Part shown: positions 1 through 8,455 of the stretch, one piece after another | Position numbering within the stretch: position 1 is the first letter of the stretch | Layout: every line of letters begins with the position of its first letter | NCBI GenBank assembly: GCA_000431155.1 | Contig: HF985620.1 | Location: forward strand, 1 to 36,677 | Direction: 5' to 3' | Source of the DNA: Bacteroides sp. CAG:927 | Lineage (GTDB): Bacteria; Bacteroidota; Bacteroidia; Bacteroidales; Muribaculaceae | Length of the DNA: 36,677 nt | Notes under the pieces: generated by a model | What the model was told of the DNA's origin: nothing | Databases searched by the model: none | Seen by the model: the letters and a program-made list of their open reading frames with translations, nothing else | Translations under genes and position numbers: made by a program

Positions 1-6
1 TGCTCT

Positions 7-1302
7 TTATTTTAGTTTAAATGAAAGAGCCGTGTGTCTTAAAGGATAACGGTTGGGGCGTATTATTTCGCGCAGTGATGTACTGTAAGTACAATAAGCC
101 CATATCCAGTTTATAAGCACCGACAATTTATTTCGCATTCCGAGTATTGACATCAGGTGTACAAACATCCACGCAAGCCATGCCACACGCCCTGATAGTT
201 TTATATTCTTTATATCGGCCACGGCACGGTTTCTTCCTATAGTAGCCATCGTTCCCTTATCTTTGTACACAAACGGCTTGGGAGCGACAAACTGTTTATT
301 TAGATTTTTTGCAAGATTGTGACTTTGCTGAATAGCCACTTGAGCCAATTGGGGATGACCGTTAGGATAGGTTTTTGTGGCCATATACGCTATATCGCCC
401 ACAGCATAAATATTCTCACTGCCGACAACACGATTGCATTCATCCACCTCCATACGGTTCCCTTTTGCCAATTGTGGAGTAAATCCGTTGAAACATATTT
501 TTTGTGCAGTAATGCCCGCAGTCCATATCAGCATCCCCGAAAGTATCACGCTCCCGTCATCAAGCGTAGCATCCATACCCTCATAATTCTTCAGAAAATG
601 TTTCAGCACCACATTCACCCCCAGCTCTTCAAGATACTGCATTGATTTCTCATGAGCCTTTTCACTCATTGCGCCCAGCAGCGCGCCGGTGCCTTCCACC
701 AATGTTATGCACACATCCTTTTGTGGTATTGAAGAATATTCTCTCGGCAGAATATATCTGCGCATTTCTCCTAAGGCACCGGCCATCTCCACCCCCGTAG
801 CGCCACCGCCAATCACAGTAAAACTCAACAACTTTTTTCTCGCCTCTTCGTCATGCTCAAGTGCTGCCAGCTCAAGCCTTTGAAGCACCTCATCCCTAAT
901 GCGTAATGCCTCTGATGCACTCTTCAAGGTAAATACACGTTCCACCAGATCCGGATTACCAAAGAAATTATTTGTAGTTCCGGCGGCGATTATCAATTTA
1001 TCGTAATGAATCGTTTCATATTGCGTTTCCACAGTCTGCTTAACTGTATCTACTTTCTTTACTTCACCAAGACGATAATTGGCGCCACGAGCCCTGCCCT
1101 TGCGCAACTCTCTACGAAAAGGAAATGAAATGCTTCCGGCATCAAGACCACATGACGCAATTTGATAAAACAAAGGCGGAAACCCATGAAAATTATTCTT
1201 ATCCACGAGCACCACATCATAAAGATTTTTGTTGAGTCTTCGCAGCAATGTAAGCCCTGCAAAACCTCCGCCAACGATAACTATTGTTTGCTTCTCTTTC
1301 AT
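7..1302 (-). CDS. ndh: Type II NADH:quinone oxidoreductase (NDH-2)
   Basis: A 431-residue single-subunit flavoprotein that should oxidise NADH and pass electrons to menaquinone at the inner face of the membrane without pumping protons. Seen: an N-terminal FAD-binding GGGFAG at residues 11-16, a second Rossmann NAD-binding GGGATG at 165-170, the AVGD flavin motif at 300-303, and the NDH-2 quinone-site stretch PQLAQVAIQQ at 317-326. A hydrophobic C-terminal segment (about 375-410) fits the amphipathic membrane anchor of the family. Length is normal for the family. It lies 51 bp downstream of the VanX-like gene on the same strand with no promoter box between them, so the two are probably co-transcribed. 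The ATG at 1302 is the first before the FAD motif. Confidence 0.93.
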   Translation of the reverse strand: MKEKQTIVIVGGGFAGLTLLRRLNKNLYDVVLVDKNNFHGFPPLFYQIASCGLDAGSISFPFRRELRKGRARGANYRLGEVKKVDTVKQTVETQYETIHYDKLIIAAGTTNNFFGNPDLVERVFTLKSASEALRIRDEVLQRLELAALEHDEEARKKLLSFTVIGGGATGVEMAGALGEMRRYILPREYSSIPQKDVCITLVEGTGALLGAMSEKAHEKSMQYLEELGVNVVLKHFLKNYEGMDATLDDGSVILSGMLIWTAGITAQKICFNGFTPQLAKGNRMEVDECNRVVGSENIYAVGDIAYMATKTYPNGHPQLAQVAIQQSHNLAKNLNKQFVAPKPFVYKDKGTMATIGRNRAVADIKNIKLSGRVAWLAWMFVHLMSILGMRNKLSVLINWIWAYCTYSTSLREIIRPNRYPLRHTALSFKLK

Positions 1303-1353
1303 AACCGAAACATGTAACTTTCAGTTAATACAACAATCGCCGGCCCGACAGGT

Positions 1354-2028
1354 TTAGAAATCAAGCCTCTTATACTTGGCACGTGCCTGGGTCCTTGAGC
1401 ACAAATTAAAATGCCACCATTCACTTTTCAATGGTTTCCACCCTCCGGCATTCATTACTTTTCGCAATAATATCCTGTTGTTTCGTGCCTGTAGAGTAAT
1501 TTTACCCGACCGCACAAGATCTTCTTCCTTATCAATATTGGATTTTGAGCCTAGAAAATCCACATGCGTACCCATATCCAGCTCCTTACCCTCTGAATCA
1601 ACAATCGTTATGTCCACTGCCAGCCCATAATTGTGCAAACCTCCGCCATTGGCAGGATTGCTCACATATCTTGCCTTGGAGGTACCACGCACAGCTTCAT
1701 ACATGATACGTTGCACCGACATCGGTCTTGCTGCATCACACACCTTCAGTGTCAGCCCGGGATTAATACTCTTTAGTTCATCCTGCGCCTTTTTCAAAGC
1801 CTTGGCCGCAGCGGGATGCAGAAAAGCTCGCGTCAAAGTAGTGTACATCACTTTGCCTGTAAAATTATCTTCTCTTGCATACATCAACTCCACGATTATC
1901 TCGGGATCAACAGCCTTTACATCCACATAACCTTCCCTCACCAGCACCTCGTCAAGTGTGGCTCCGGACATTTCTTCAATAACAATACTCGGGATTATCA
2001 TCATTATTAAAAACAAAACACGTTTCAT
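1354..2028 (-). CDS. D-alanyl-D-alanine dipeptidase (VanX/DdpX-like), secreted
   Basis: A 224-residue zinc dipeptidase of peptidase family M15D that splits D-Ala-D-Ala. Seen: a hydrophobic N-terminal signal-like segment (3-22), the DAARP motif (98-102, carrying the family's substrate-contacting Arg), the zinc-site motif LHNYGLAVD (ligands H132 and D139), and EWWHF (catalytic E203, ligand H206). All expected catalytic residues are present. There are no vanA/vanH-like neighbours, so this is not a vancomycin-resistance cluster. The secretion signal and envelope-rich genome context suggest turnover or salvage of peptidoglycan dipeptides in the periplasm. The start codon lies only four bases after a TAnnTTTG box, so the mRNA would be almost leaderless. 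Confidence 0.9.
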   Translation of the reverse strand: MKRVLFLIMMIIPSIVIEEMSGATLDEVLVREGYVDVKAVDPEIIVELMYAREDNFTGKVMYTTLTRAFLHPAAAKALKKAQDELKSINPGLTLKVCDAARPMSVQRIMYEAVRGTSKARYVSNPANGGGLHNYGLAVDITIVDSEGKELDMGTHVDFLGSKSNIDKEEDLVRSGKITLQARNNRILLRKVMNAGGWKPLKSEWWHFNLCSRTQARAKYKRLDF

Positions 2029-2032
2029 GCCC

Positions 2033-2040
2033 CAAATTTA
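2033..2040 (-). promoter_or_regulatory. -7 promoter box for the VanX-like gene
   Basis: TAAATTTG on the minus strand matches the Bacteroidota TAnnTTTG consensus. Its last G is separated from the ATG at 2028 by only four bases, which predicts a leaderless or nearly leaderless transcript. Confidence 0.6.
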
Positions 2041-2084
2041 GCAACATTTCACAAAAAACTATCTCCTTGAAAAATCATATTTCA

Positions 2085-2092
2085 TATTTTTG
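2085..2092 (+). promoter_or_regulatory. -7 promoter box for the TPR gene
   Basis: TATTTTTG on the plus strand matches TAnnTTTG. Only five bases separate it from the ATG at 2098. It stands back to back with the minus-strand box at 2033-2040, so the two promoters would share the same -33 region around 2060. Confidence 0.6.
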
Positions 2093-2097
2093 CACAC

Positions 2098-4152
2098 ATG
2101 AAACTTCGTAAAATCTTCTGTATAGCAATTATAGCCTTATCCTCACTGCCAACCATTGCTCAGATCAACACTGATCAGGTGCTTCGCATCGGGCGCAATG
2201 CTCTTTACTTTGAGGACTATGTTCTCTCCATCCAATATTTCAATCAGGTTATAGCAGCCAAACCTTATCTCGCTCAGCCATATTTTTTCCGTGCATTGGC
2301 TAAATTCAATCTTGATGACTTTGCCGGTGCCGAAGCAGATGTTTCCACAGCCATAGAGCATAATCCATTCATCACCGATGCCTACGAACTTCGCGGAGTG
2401 ACACGACAGAATATGGGCAAAATCAAAGAAGCCGTTGAGGACTATGATAAAGCTCTTTCTATTCTGCCTGAAAATCGCGGAATCCTTTTCAACAAAGCTC
2501 TTGCACTTGAAGAGTTAAAAGATTATGACCGGGCAGAAGAGGCATTCAACAATCTTATAAAGCATCACCCGCGCTTTGACAGCGGATACCTCGGACGCGC
2601 AAAGCTCTATCTTTCAATCAAAGACACAGCTAAAGCTATTAGCGACATTGACAAAGCTCTTGAAATCAACAAGAATGCAGTAAATGGTTATGTCATGCGT
2701 GCTGACATTGCCATCAACTCCCATGGTGATTATCAAAAAGCCTTGGAGGACATGAACGAAGCCATCAAACTTCAGCCACGTTACGCCGGCTATTTCATAA
2801 ACCGTGCTTTCCTCCGCCATCAAACCGATGACTATTACGGTGCCATGAGCGATTACGACTATGCCGTACAGCTTGATCCGCTCAATTCAGTAGCTCTTTA
2901 CAACAGAGCTTTGCTCCGGGCGGAGGTACATGATTACAATCGTGCCATTGATGATCTCAATCAGGTCATTGCCCTCCACCCTAACGATTACCGCACTCTC
3001 TACAATCGCTCCATTGTATTCAAGGAAAAAGGTGATTACAAGGACGCGCTCAAAGATGTCAACAAAGTGATTGAAGCTTATCCGGATCTTGCTGCCGCAT
3101 ATTTCCTCCGTTTTGACATCAAGCGCCTCATGGGAGACCGTTCTGCGGAAAAAGATTACAACCATTCTCTCGCGCTTGCCAAACAGCGTGTCAAGAAAAA
3201 AACCGATAGCACCTCCGGTAATGATACTCAGATTGGCAGCATGGCCGATGTTTTTGGCCCTGGAATCGGCAATCCTTCCGGTGATGACAGCGAGCCACAG
3301 GAAGTTGTTGCAGCTCGTTTCTCATCGCTCCTCACCATTAACGACAACTCTTCTGTTGAACACGAATACAACAACAAAAGCATTCGCGGAAAAGTACAGA
3401 ATCAGAACATGTCCATTGACATTGAACCTATGTTCGTTTTGTCTTATTATTCCGCTCCTACCGAACTCAAACCCACATCCGATTACATGCGTGAGGTATA
3501 TGACCTTAACCGCACCAACTCTTTGCGGTTCATTCTTCAGGTTACCAATAAGGAACCGTCTCTAAGTCAAGAAGATGAAATACAACGGCACTTTGAATCC
3601 ATTGAATACTACAACTCCTACATTGCCACTCATGCCACTCGTGTAGTGGACTTTTTTGGACGCGGAATGGATCATATCACTGTGCATAACTATAAAGCGG
3701 CGGAAGAAGATTTCTCACGGGCTATAGATATTATGCCTACCTTCACGCTTGCATGGTTCATGCGTTCCGTTGCACGTTACAAAGATTTCTTATCCGAAAG
3801 TGAGAATAATAATGGCAATCCCGCCGATGCACAACTGAAATTACAAAAAGCCCGAATCACTTACAATTCTATTTTGTCCGATATTGATCAGGTGCTCAAG
3901 CTTTCGCCAAACAGTGCCATTGCTTATTTCAACAAAGGAGTGATATACGTGCAATTGCAGGATTTCACATCGGCTTTGTCGGCTTTCAACAAGGCCATTG
4001 AGCTAAAGCCAGACTTTGGCGAGGCTTACTACAATCGCGGGTACGTATATTTTAAGCTCGGCAACCGGGATAACGGAACTGCCGACCTCAGTAAAGCCGG
4101 AGAACTGGGCATAGTGCCAAGCTATAATCTGATGAAACGTATGAACAACTAA
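2098..4152 (+). CDS. Secreted tetratricopeptide-repeat protein
   Basis: A 684-residue protein with an N-terminal signal peptide (cleavage near residue 21, after a hydrophobic run ending TIAQ). It is built almost wholly of TPR repeats: a first block of about nine repeats (about 24-345), a low-complexity and charged linker (about 365-420), a less regular middle region (about 420-500), and a second block of at least three repeats (about 510-680). Repeat signatures include AYYNRGYVYFKLG-like helices with conserved Tyr, Asn, Arg and Pro positions. TPR arrays bind protein partners; the partner cannot be told from sequence. It is a single-gene unit with its own promoter, and its stop codon overlaps that of the convergent GH27 gene by three bases. 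Confidence 0.88.
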   Translation: MKLRKIFCIAIIALSSLPTIAQINTDQVLRIGRNALYFEDYVLSIQYFNQVIAAKPYLAQPYFFRALAKFNLDDFAGAEADVSTAIEHNPFITDAYELRGVTRQNMGKIKEAVEDYDKALSILPENRGILFNKALALEELKDYDRAEEAFNNLIKHHPRFDSGYLGRAKLYLSIKDTAKAISDIDKALEINKNAVNGYVMRADIAINSHGDYQKALEDMNEAIKLQPRYAGYFINRAFLRHQTDDYYGAMSDYDYAVQLDPLNSVALYNRALLRAEVHDYNRAIDDLNQVIALHPNDYRTLYNRSIVFKEKGDYKDALKDVNKVIEAYPDLAAAYFLRFDIKRLMGDRSAEKDYNHSLALAKQRVKKKTDSTSGNDTQIGSMADVFGPGIGNPSGDDSEPQEVVAARFSSLLTINDNSSVEHEYNNKSIRGKVQNQNMSIDIEPMFVLSYYSAPTELKPTSDYMREVYDLNRTNSLRFILQVTNKEPSLSQEDEIQRHFESIEYYNSYIATHATRVVDFFGRGMDHITVHNYKAAEEDFSRAIDIMPTFTLAWFMRSVARYKDFLSESENNNGNPADAQLKLQKARITYNSILSDIDQVLKLSPNSAIAYFNKGVIYVQLQDFTSALSAFNKAIELKPDFGEAYYNRGYVYFKLGNRDNGTADLSKAGELGIVPSYNLMKRMNN

Positions 4153-5717
4153 TTTGGCATCACTCTCAGATAGTCAAGCCAGATAGGACCTTCCATACTG
4201 TTTATTGAAATTTCGTTTACACCGGCCTTAAGCGGAAGTTTTACTTCCACTTCCTTTATGTCGTGGGGAGATGTATCCTCCACCACTGCCAATTTGAAAT
4301 CGGCCATTAGCGATACTATTGCCGGCAGCGGTTTACCGAGTCCTAATTTTATGGTATAAACACCTTCTTTGTCAACATACACTTTGTCAAATATCATAAA
4401 CCGGGCATTTGCCACAGCAACCCCGCCACTGAACTCATCCGAACTTACAAAATAAGGAGTATCAGCCTCAAATGCATCCTCTATTTCTTGATAATCTGCA
4501 ATATCCGCACTCTCGGCTTCATAAAGAGTGCGAGGAATACGCTTCTCACCTTCCAGCAAATATATATGAGTGTTATGAGGCTCAACCGATACGCTTATCC
4601 TATTCTGTTCACCCATATTGCGGTGCTCAAACAGATCTCTAACTCTTATCGGGCCGTCAAACTGTAGTTCAGCTGCCGAAGCCTCCATATCAATTACTTC
4701 ATCCGATGGATTATAAAATGCCACCGCTCTTTTATGCCCGTTTATTTGTCCGAGATCTTTTACATATACGCGTCCCTTGCCTATATTCTTAATCGGATAG
4801 GCTTGTTCCCCCAATGTATCCTGATTAAGGGCTATCAGCTCTTTGTTCTTCAGCAATTCCAACGACCTGTGCGATATCGTATTCAGGTCACACCCTATTA
4901 GCAATGGCGAATTCATCATACACCACATGCCGAAATGTGTACGCTCCTCTTCAGGAGTAAGGCCACGGCCTATTTCAAGCATATCCATATCATTGTAATG
5001 CCCCTTGTACGAGAACCCGCTGAGATATGTATTCTCCTCTATGATTTGCTTTACAGAACCCCACGAGCAGTTTATATCTGCCGATATTCTCCAGTCCGAA
5101 GCCACGTTGCGCACCCATCTACCCGGAAATGCCCACCGGCAAGCTCCTATTTTCACATCCTTATGGCCTAACGAATCTATCGTATGGCGTATTGATGTAT
5201 ATCTTTCTCTGGGAGACAACGATAGACCTTGGGCATTTTGGGCGGAATCTCCCCCGCAAAAATCCACTTTTATCCTGTCAAAACCTATTGAATCAAACAG
5301 CAGCTTGCAATCTTGAACTTCATGCCCGTAAAGACCCACATTTTCTGCTATTGTATCATTATCCCAAAAATTGCCGCAAGTATTACGCCCGGCATCGCTA
5401 TATATCCCGGCTTTAAGCCCAAGCGAATGTATCTTTTTGACAAGGTCGGTCATGCCATTGGGAAATCGTGTCGGATGAAACTTCAGTTCTCCCGTCACGG
5501 TATCTCTTCCGCCGAAAAAACCATCATCTATATTCACATATTTATACCCTACACTATCCAGTCCAAGACTTATAAGAGCTTCAGCTTGGGAATATATCAG
5601 ACTATCATTGATATTCACACGATATGTATTCCATGAACTCCATCCCATCACCGGTCCTTCTGCCAGCATCATGCCGGCAACCGATAGCAGACAGCACAAA
5701 TATGTCAATCGTCTCAT
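4149..5717 (-). CDS. GH27 alpha-galactosidase with C-terminal CBM-like module
   Basis: A 522-residue secreted glycoside hydrolase, family GH27 (melibiase clan GH-D), expected to release terminal alpha-galactose (or alpha-GalNAc) from oligosaccharides by a retaining mechanism. Seen: signal peptide (1-19), the family opening GWSSWNTY (25-32), the NIDDG motif (62-66), the nucleophile Asp152 in KVDFCGGD, and the probable acid/base Asp214 in WRISADI. Residues 395-522 form a separate beta-rich domain starting YEAES, resembling CBM35/CBM6 sugar-binding modules. It is the last gene of the eight-gene operon; its ATG overlaps the stop of the small Cys-rich gene (ATGA). No sugar-importing or SusCD genes are adjacent, so this is not a classical PUL. 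Whether the substrate is galactoside or galactosaminide is not resolved. Confidence 0.9.
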   Translation of the reverse strand: MRRLTYLCCLLSVAGMMLAEGPVMGWSSWNTYRVNINDSLIYSQAEALISLGLDSVGYKYVNIDDGFFGGRDTVTGELKFHPTRFPNGMTDLVKKIHSLGLKAGIYSDAGRNTCGNFWDNDTIAENVGLYGHEVQDCKLLFDSIGFDRIKVDFCGGDSAQNAQGLSLSPRERYTSIRHTIDSLGHKDVKIGACRWAFPGRWVRNVASDWRISADINCSWGSVKQIIEENTYLSGFSYKGHYNDMDMLEIGRGLTPEEERTHFGMWCMMNSPLLIGCDLNTISHRSLELLKNKELIALNQDTLGEQAYPIKNIGKGRVYVKDLGQINGHKRAVAFYNPSDEVIDMEASAAELQFDGPIRVRDLFEHRNMGEQNRISVSVEPHNTHIYLLEGEKRIPRTLYEAESADIADYQEIEDAFEADTPYFVSSDEFSGGVAVANARFMIFDKVYVDKEGVYTIKLGLGKPLPAIVSLMADFKLAVVEDTSPHDIKEVEVKLPLKAGVNEISINSMEGPIWLDYLRVMPN

Positions 5718-5887
5718 TTATCGCACTTATGTTTGTTGCACATTTCACTTAACTCACATCCGGAACATTTATTTGCACCATTCTTGCGTGCCCGGCTATT
5801 CATCACTATTCGGCGAATAACCCAACCTATGCACAGCACTACCGCAAGCAATACTCCACCGGGTTGCACCACATCGTTCACATTCAT
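5714..5887 (-). CDS. 57-residue Cys-rich single-pass membrane protein
   Basis: A short gene found by reading between the NUDIX and GH27 genes. It encodes 57 residues: a polar N-terminus, one transmembrane helix (about 11-29), a positively charged stretch (RRIVMNSRARK), then a cysteine cluster CSGCELSEMCNKHKC (41-55). Both ends are coupled: its ATG overlaps the NUDIX TGA (ATGA), and its TGA overlaps the GH27 ATG (ATGA), which is strong evidence that it is translated. The topology (one helix followed by a cytoplasmic CxxC-type cluster) resembles the small FeoB-associated Cys-rich membrane proteins, but no feoA or feoB is in the window, so that family assignment is tentative. The cluster could bind Fe-S, iron or zinc. 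Confidence 0.7.
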   Translation of the reverse strand: MNVNDVVQPGGVLLAVVLCIGWVIRRIVMNSRARKNGANKCSGCELSEMCNKHKCDK

Positions 5888-6405
5888 TCCGCGCCGAGTA
5901 TCAATGGTTTCACTATACCAACAAACTCCGACTCAAAATTCGGAGTCAGCACACCTTTGCCTATTAACGATTCTATCTCATCAATGCTCCAAAATCTTGA
6001 ATCAATCACTTCTTCGGGATCTGCATTGAATTTTGTGGATTCCGGAACCGTGATATTATATACATGCACAAGCTCTCTTTCCACACTGCTCTGAAACGGA
6101 TATTTGCATACAAATATGGCATTTTCAGCATTTATGCCCAACTCCTCACGGCTTTCACGAATCAGGGCCGAAAAGACCTCCTCGCCATAATCTACATGAC
6201 CACCAACAGCAGTGTCCCATACTCCGGGCTGTATTTTCTTTGTTAAGGCTCTTCGTTGCAGATACACCTTTTTCTTGTCGCATGACACAACATGCAGATG
6301 CACAACAGGATGAAGCACCATACTTCCGCTATGACAATATGTACGCGTGGCTTTACCCACCACATTGCCTGCTTCATCCACTATGGGAAACATCTCTTCA
6401 CTCAT
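5884..6405 (-). CDS. NUDIX hydrolase
   Basis: A 173-residue NUDIX-family pyrophosphohydrolase. The complete NUDIX box (GX5EX7REUXEEXGU) lies at residues 69-91, beginning GGHVDYGEE and ending RESREELGI. The N-terminal part (residues 1-40, with the DEAGNVVGKATR stretch) resembles the Idi/YfcD-like NUDIX group, which hydrolyses diphosphate-containing nucleotides or isoprenoid-like substrates. The exact substrate cannot be read from sequence. The ATG overlaps the topB end by 8 bp, and the TGA overlaps the next start (ATGA). It shares its operon with MazG, another house-cleaning pyrophosphatase type. Confidence 0.9.
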   Translation of the reverse strand: MSEEMFPIVDEAGNVVGKATRTYCHSGSMVLHPVVHLHVVSCDKKKVYLQRRALTKKIQPGVWDTAVGGHVDYGEEVFSALIRESREELGINAENAIFVCKYPFQSSVERELVHVYNITVPESTKFNADPEEVIDSRFWSIDEIESLIGKGVLTPNFESEFVGIVKPLILGAE

Positions 6406-8455
6406 TACTGAAATTTTTCTTTAACAACTTATTTAATGCCGATGGTGTAAGATCTTTGGGATATTTGTCAAAAAGCAACCGTAATGTACATCCTTGCTTA
6501 TAACGGCTACACCCATAAGCTGAATTTCCGGTAAGTAAATGACCCTCTTTGCACATGGGGCATACTACCTGCTCAAGTTTTGTGATTCGCTTGGCTCTTG
6601 TCTTTGTCTCAACATTTTTTGAGCTGGTATCCTTTTCTTTCCCTTTTTGGGGCTTGGTGGTATCTTCTATCACAATTCTATGATAATTGTTATCCTGCAT
6701 CACTGACACAACTATACTGTTTATCAGCTCTTTAAGTTCACTTATAAACTCAGCGGCAGAATAATCACCGCGTTCTATCCTTCGCAATTTGTTTTCCCAC
6801 AGTCCTGTAAGCTTGGCACTCTTGAGCAATTCTTCATTAATCAGATCAATAAGTTCTATGCCTGCTTGCGTAGCCATTATATTTTTGCGGTCACGACGGA
6901 TATAGTTTCTTTTGAACAATGTTTCTATTATTGCGGCTCGGGTTGATGGTCGCCCTATACCATTCTCCTTGAGCGCATCGCGAAGTTCCTCGTCATCCAC
7001 AGTTTTTCCGGCGCCCTCCATTGCCCGCAGCAGAGTTCCTTCCGTGTAATATTTTGGCGGCTGTGTAGCTTTTTTCAGTAAAGATGGTTCATGTGGGCCA
7101 CTTTCGCCCACTACAAATTCGGGCAATATTCCATTGCTTTCTTTGTCCGGTTCTGAGGATTCATCCTTACTTGAAGCATACACATTTCTCCATCCGGGCT
7201 TGGTAATTACCTTTCCGGTCGCTTTAAAATCCACTTCTCCTGCTTTTGCGCTCACAGTAGTTGTATGAAATTCACAGTCGGGATAAAACGCCGCAATAAA
7301 TCTCAGAGCTATGAGATGATACAGTTTTCTCTCATTCCCTTGCAATGTTGTTGGAGCAACCCCCGTAGGTATGATTGCATGGTGATCTGTAACCTTGGAA
7401 TTGTCAAACACTTTTTTGCTCTTTGGCAATTTTCCGGCCAGCAACGAGGCTGTTAGATTGGCATAAGGTGTCATATTTTTCAATATCTGGGGCACCTTTG
7501 GATAAATATCATCACTGAGATAAGTGGTGTCAACACGCGGATAGGTGGTAACTTTCTTCTCATACAATGATTGTATGAGTTTCAGACTTTCATCCGCACT
7601 CCAGCCCCATCGCTTGTTACATTCTACTTGTAGAGAAGTCAAATCAAACAGTCTCGGCGGAGCTTCCTTCCCCGCTTTCCCCTGCACATCTGTTATTGTC
7701 AGCGGCACGCCTGTGATAATTTTAATGACATTTGTCGCATCCTGTTCCGACTTATAACGGCCGGCCGTGCTGTTGAATGTCACTCCCCTGTACAGCGTTT
7801 TGATTTCCCAATAATCTTCAGGCTTGAAATTGTCAATTTCCCTTTGTCGCTGCACAACCAGCGACAATGTGGGAGTCTGTACCCTTCCGATAGAAAGTAC
7901 TTTTCCCGGCTCTGAATATTTCAATGAATACAGCCTTGTTGCATTCAACCCCAGTATCCAGTCGCCGATAGCTCGTGACAATCCGGCGTAATAGAGATTA
8001 TTAAAGTCCTTTTCTGGTTTGAGTTGCTTGAATCCCTCTCTAATGGACTCATCTGTAAGCGAAGAAATCCATAGCCGCTGGACCGGACATTTTATGCCGG
8101 CTTTTTGCATCACCCACCGTTGTATAAGCTCTCCTTCCTGACCGGCATCACCACAGTTTATCACCTCATCGGCCTCACCTATCAGAGTCTCTATAACCTT
8201 AAACTGCCTTTTTATTCCGGCATCGTCTATCACCTTAATGCCGAACTTGGGAGGTATCATGGGTAGCACCGACATACTCCACCTTTTCCAGCGGTCTGTA
8301 TAGTCTGCCGGCTCCTTAAGTGTACAAAGGTGACCGTATGTCCAGGTCACCTTGTAATGTTCATTTTCATAATACCCGTCGCGGCGCACATTTGCCCCCA
8401 ATATAGCGGCTATGTCCTTTGCCACGCTCGGTTTCTCCGTTATGCAGAGTTTCAC
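6398..8455 (-). CDS. topB: DNA topoisomerase III (type IA)
   Basis: A 685-residue type IA topoisomerase that passes single strands and resolves recombination and replication intermediates. Seen: N-terminal Toprim domain with the ITEKPS motif (Glu7) and the acidic site CGDAGQEGE (101-109), central type IA fold with SIGRVQTPTLSLVV (188-201), catalytic Tyr305 in VTTYPRVDTTYL, and a C-terminal zinc-ribbon (CPMC...C...C, about 640-670). The Toprim site keeps Asp103 and Glu107 but has Gly105 where E. coli TopB has the second Asp. The start is GTG at 8455, overlapping the upstream TGA (GTGA); this is the start that aligns with known TopB N-termini. Confidence 0.93.
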   Translation of the reverse strand: MKLCITEKPSVAKDIAAILGANVRRDGYYENEHYKVTWTYGHLCTLKEPADYTDRWKRWSMSVLPMIPPKFGIKVIDDAGIKRQFKVIETLIGEADEVINCGDAGQEGELIQRWVMQKAGIKCPVQRLWISSLTDESIREGFKQLKPEKDFNNLYYAGLSRAIGDWILGLNATRLYSLKYSEPGKVLSIGRVQTPTLSLVVQRQREIDNFKPEDYWEIKTLYRGVTFNSTAGRYKSEQDATNVIKIITGVPLTITDVQGKAGKEAPPRLFDLTSLQVECNKRWGWSADESLKLIQSLYEKKVTTYPRVDTTYLSDDIYPKVPQILKNMTPYANLTASLLAGKLPKSKKVFDNSKVTDHHAIIPTGVAPTTLQGNERKLYHLIALRFIAAFYPDCEFHTTTVSAKAGEVDFKATGKVITKPGWRNVYASSKDESSEPDKESNGILPEFVVGESGPHEPSLLKKATQPPKYYTEGTLLRAMEGAGKTVDDEELRDALKENGIGRPSTRAAIIETLFKRNYIRRDRKNIMATQAGIELIDLINEELLKSAKLTGLWENKLRRIERGDYSAAEFISELKELINSIVVSVMQDNNYHRIVIEDTTKPQKGKEKDTSSKNVETKTRAKRITKLEQVVCPMCKEGHLLTGNSAYGCSRYKQGCTLRLLFDKYPKDLTPSALNKLLKKNFSNE

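Noticed and set aside
1354..2028. Vancomycin-resistance (van) cluster
   Set aside because: Only a VanX-like dipeptidase is present; no ligase, dehydrogenase or two-component regulator is nearby, and it has a secretion signal.
4149..5717. Polysaccharide utilisation locus around GH27
   Set aside because: No SusC/SusD, sensor or other glycosidase genes adjoin it; its partners are MazG, TopB and NUDIX.
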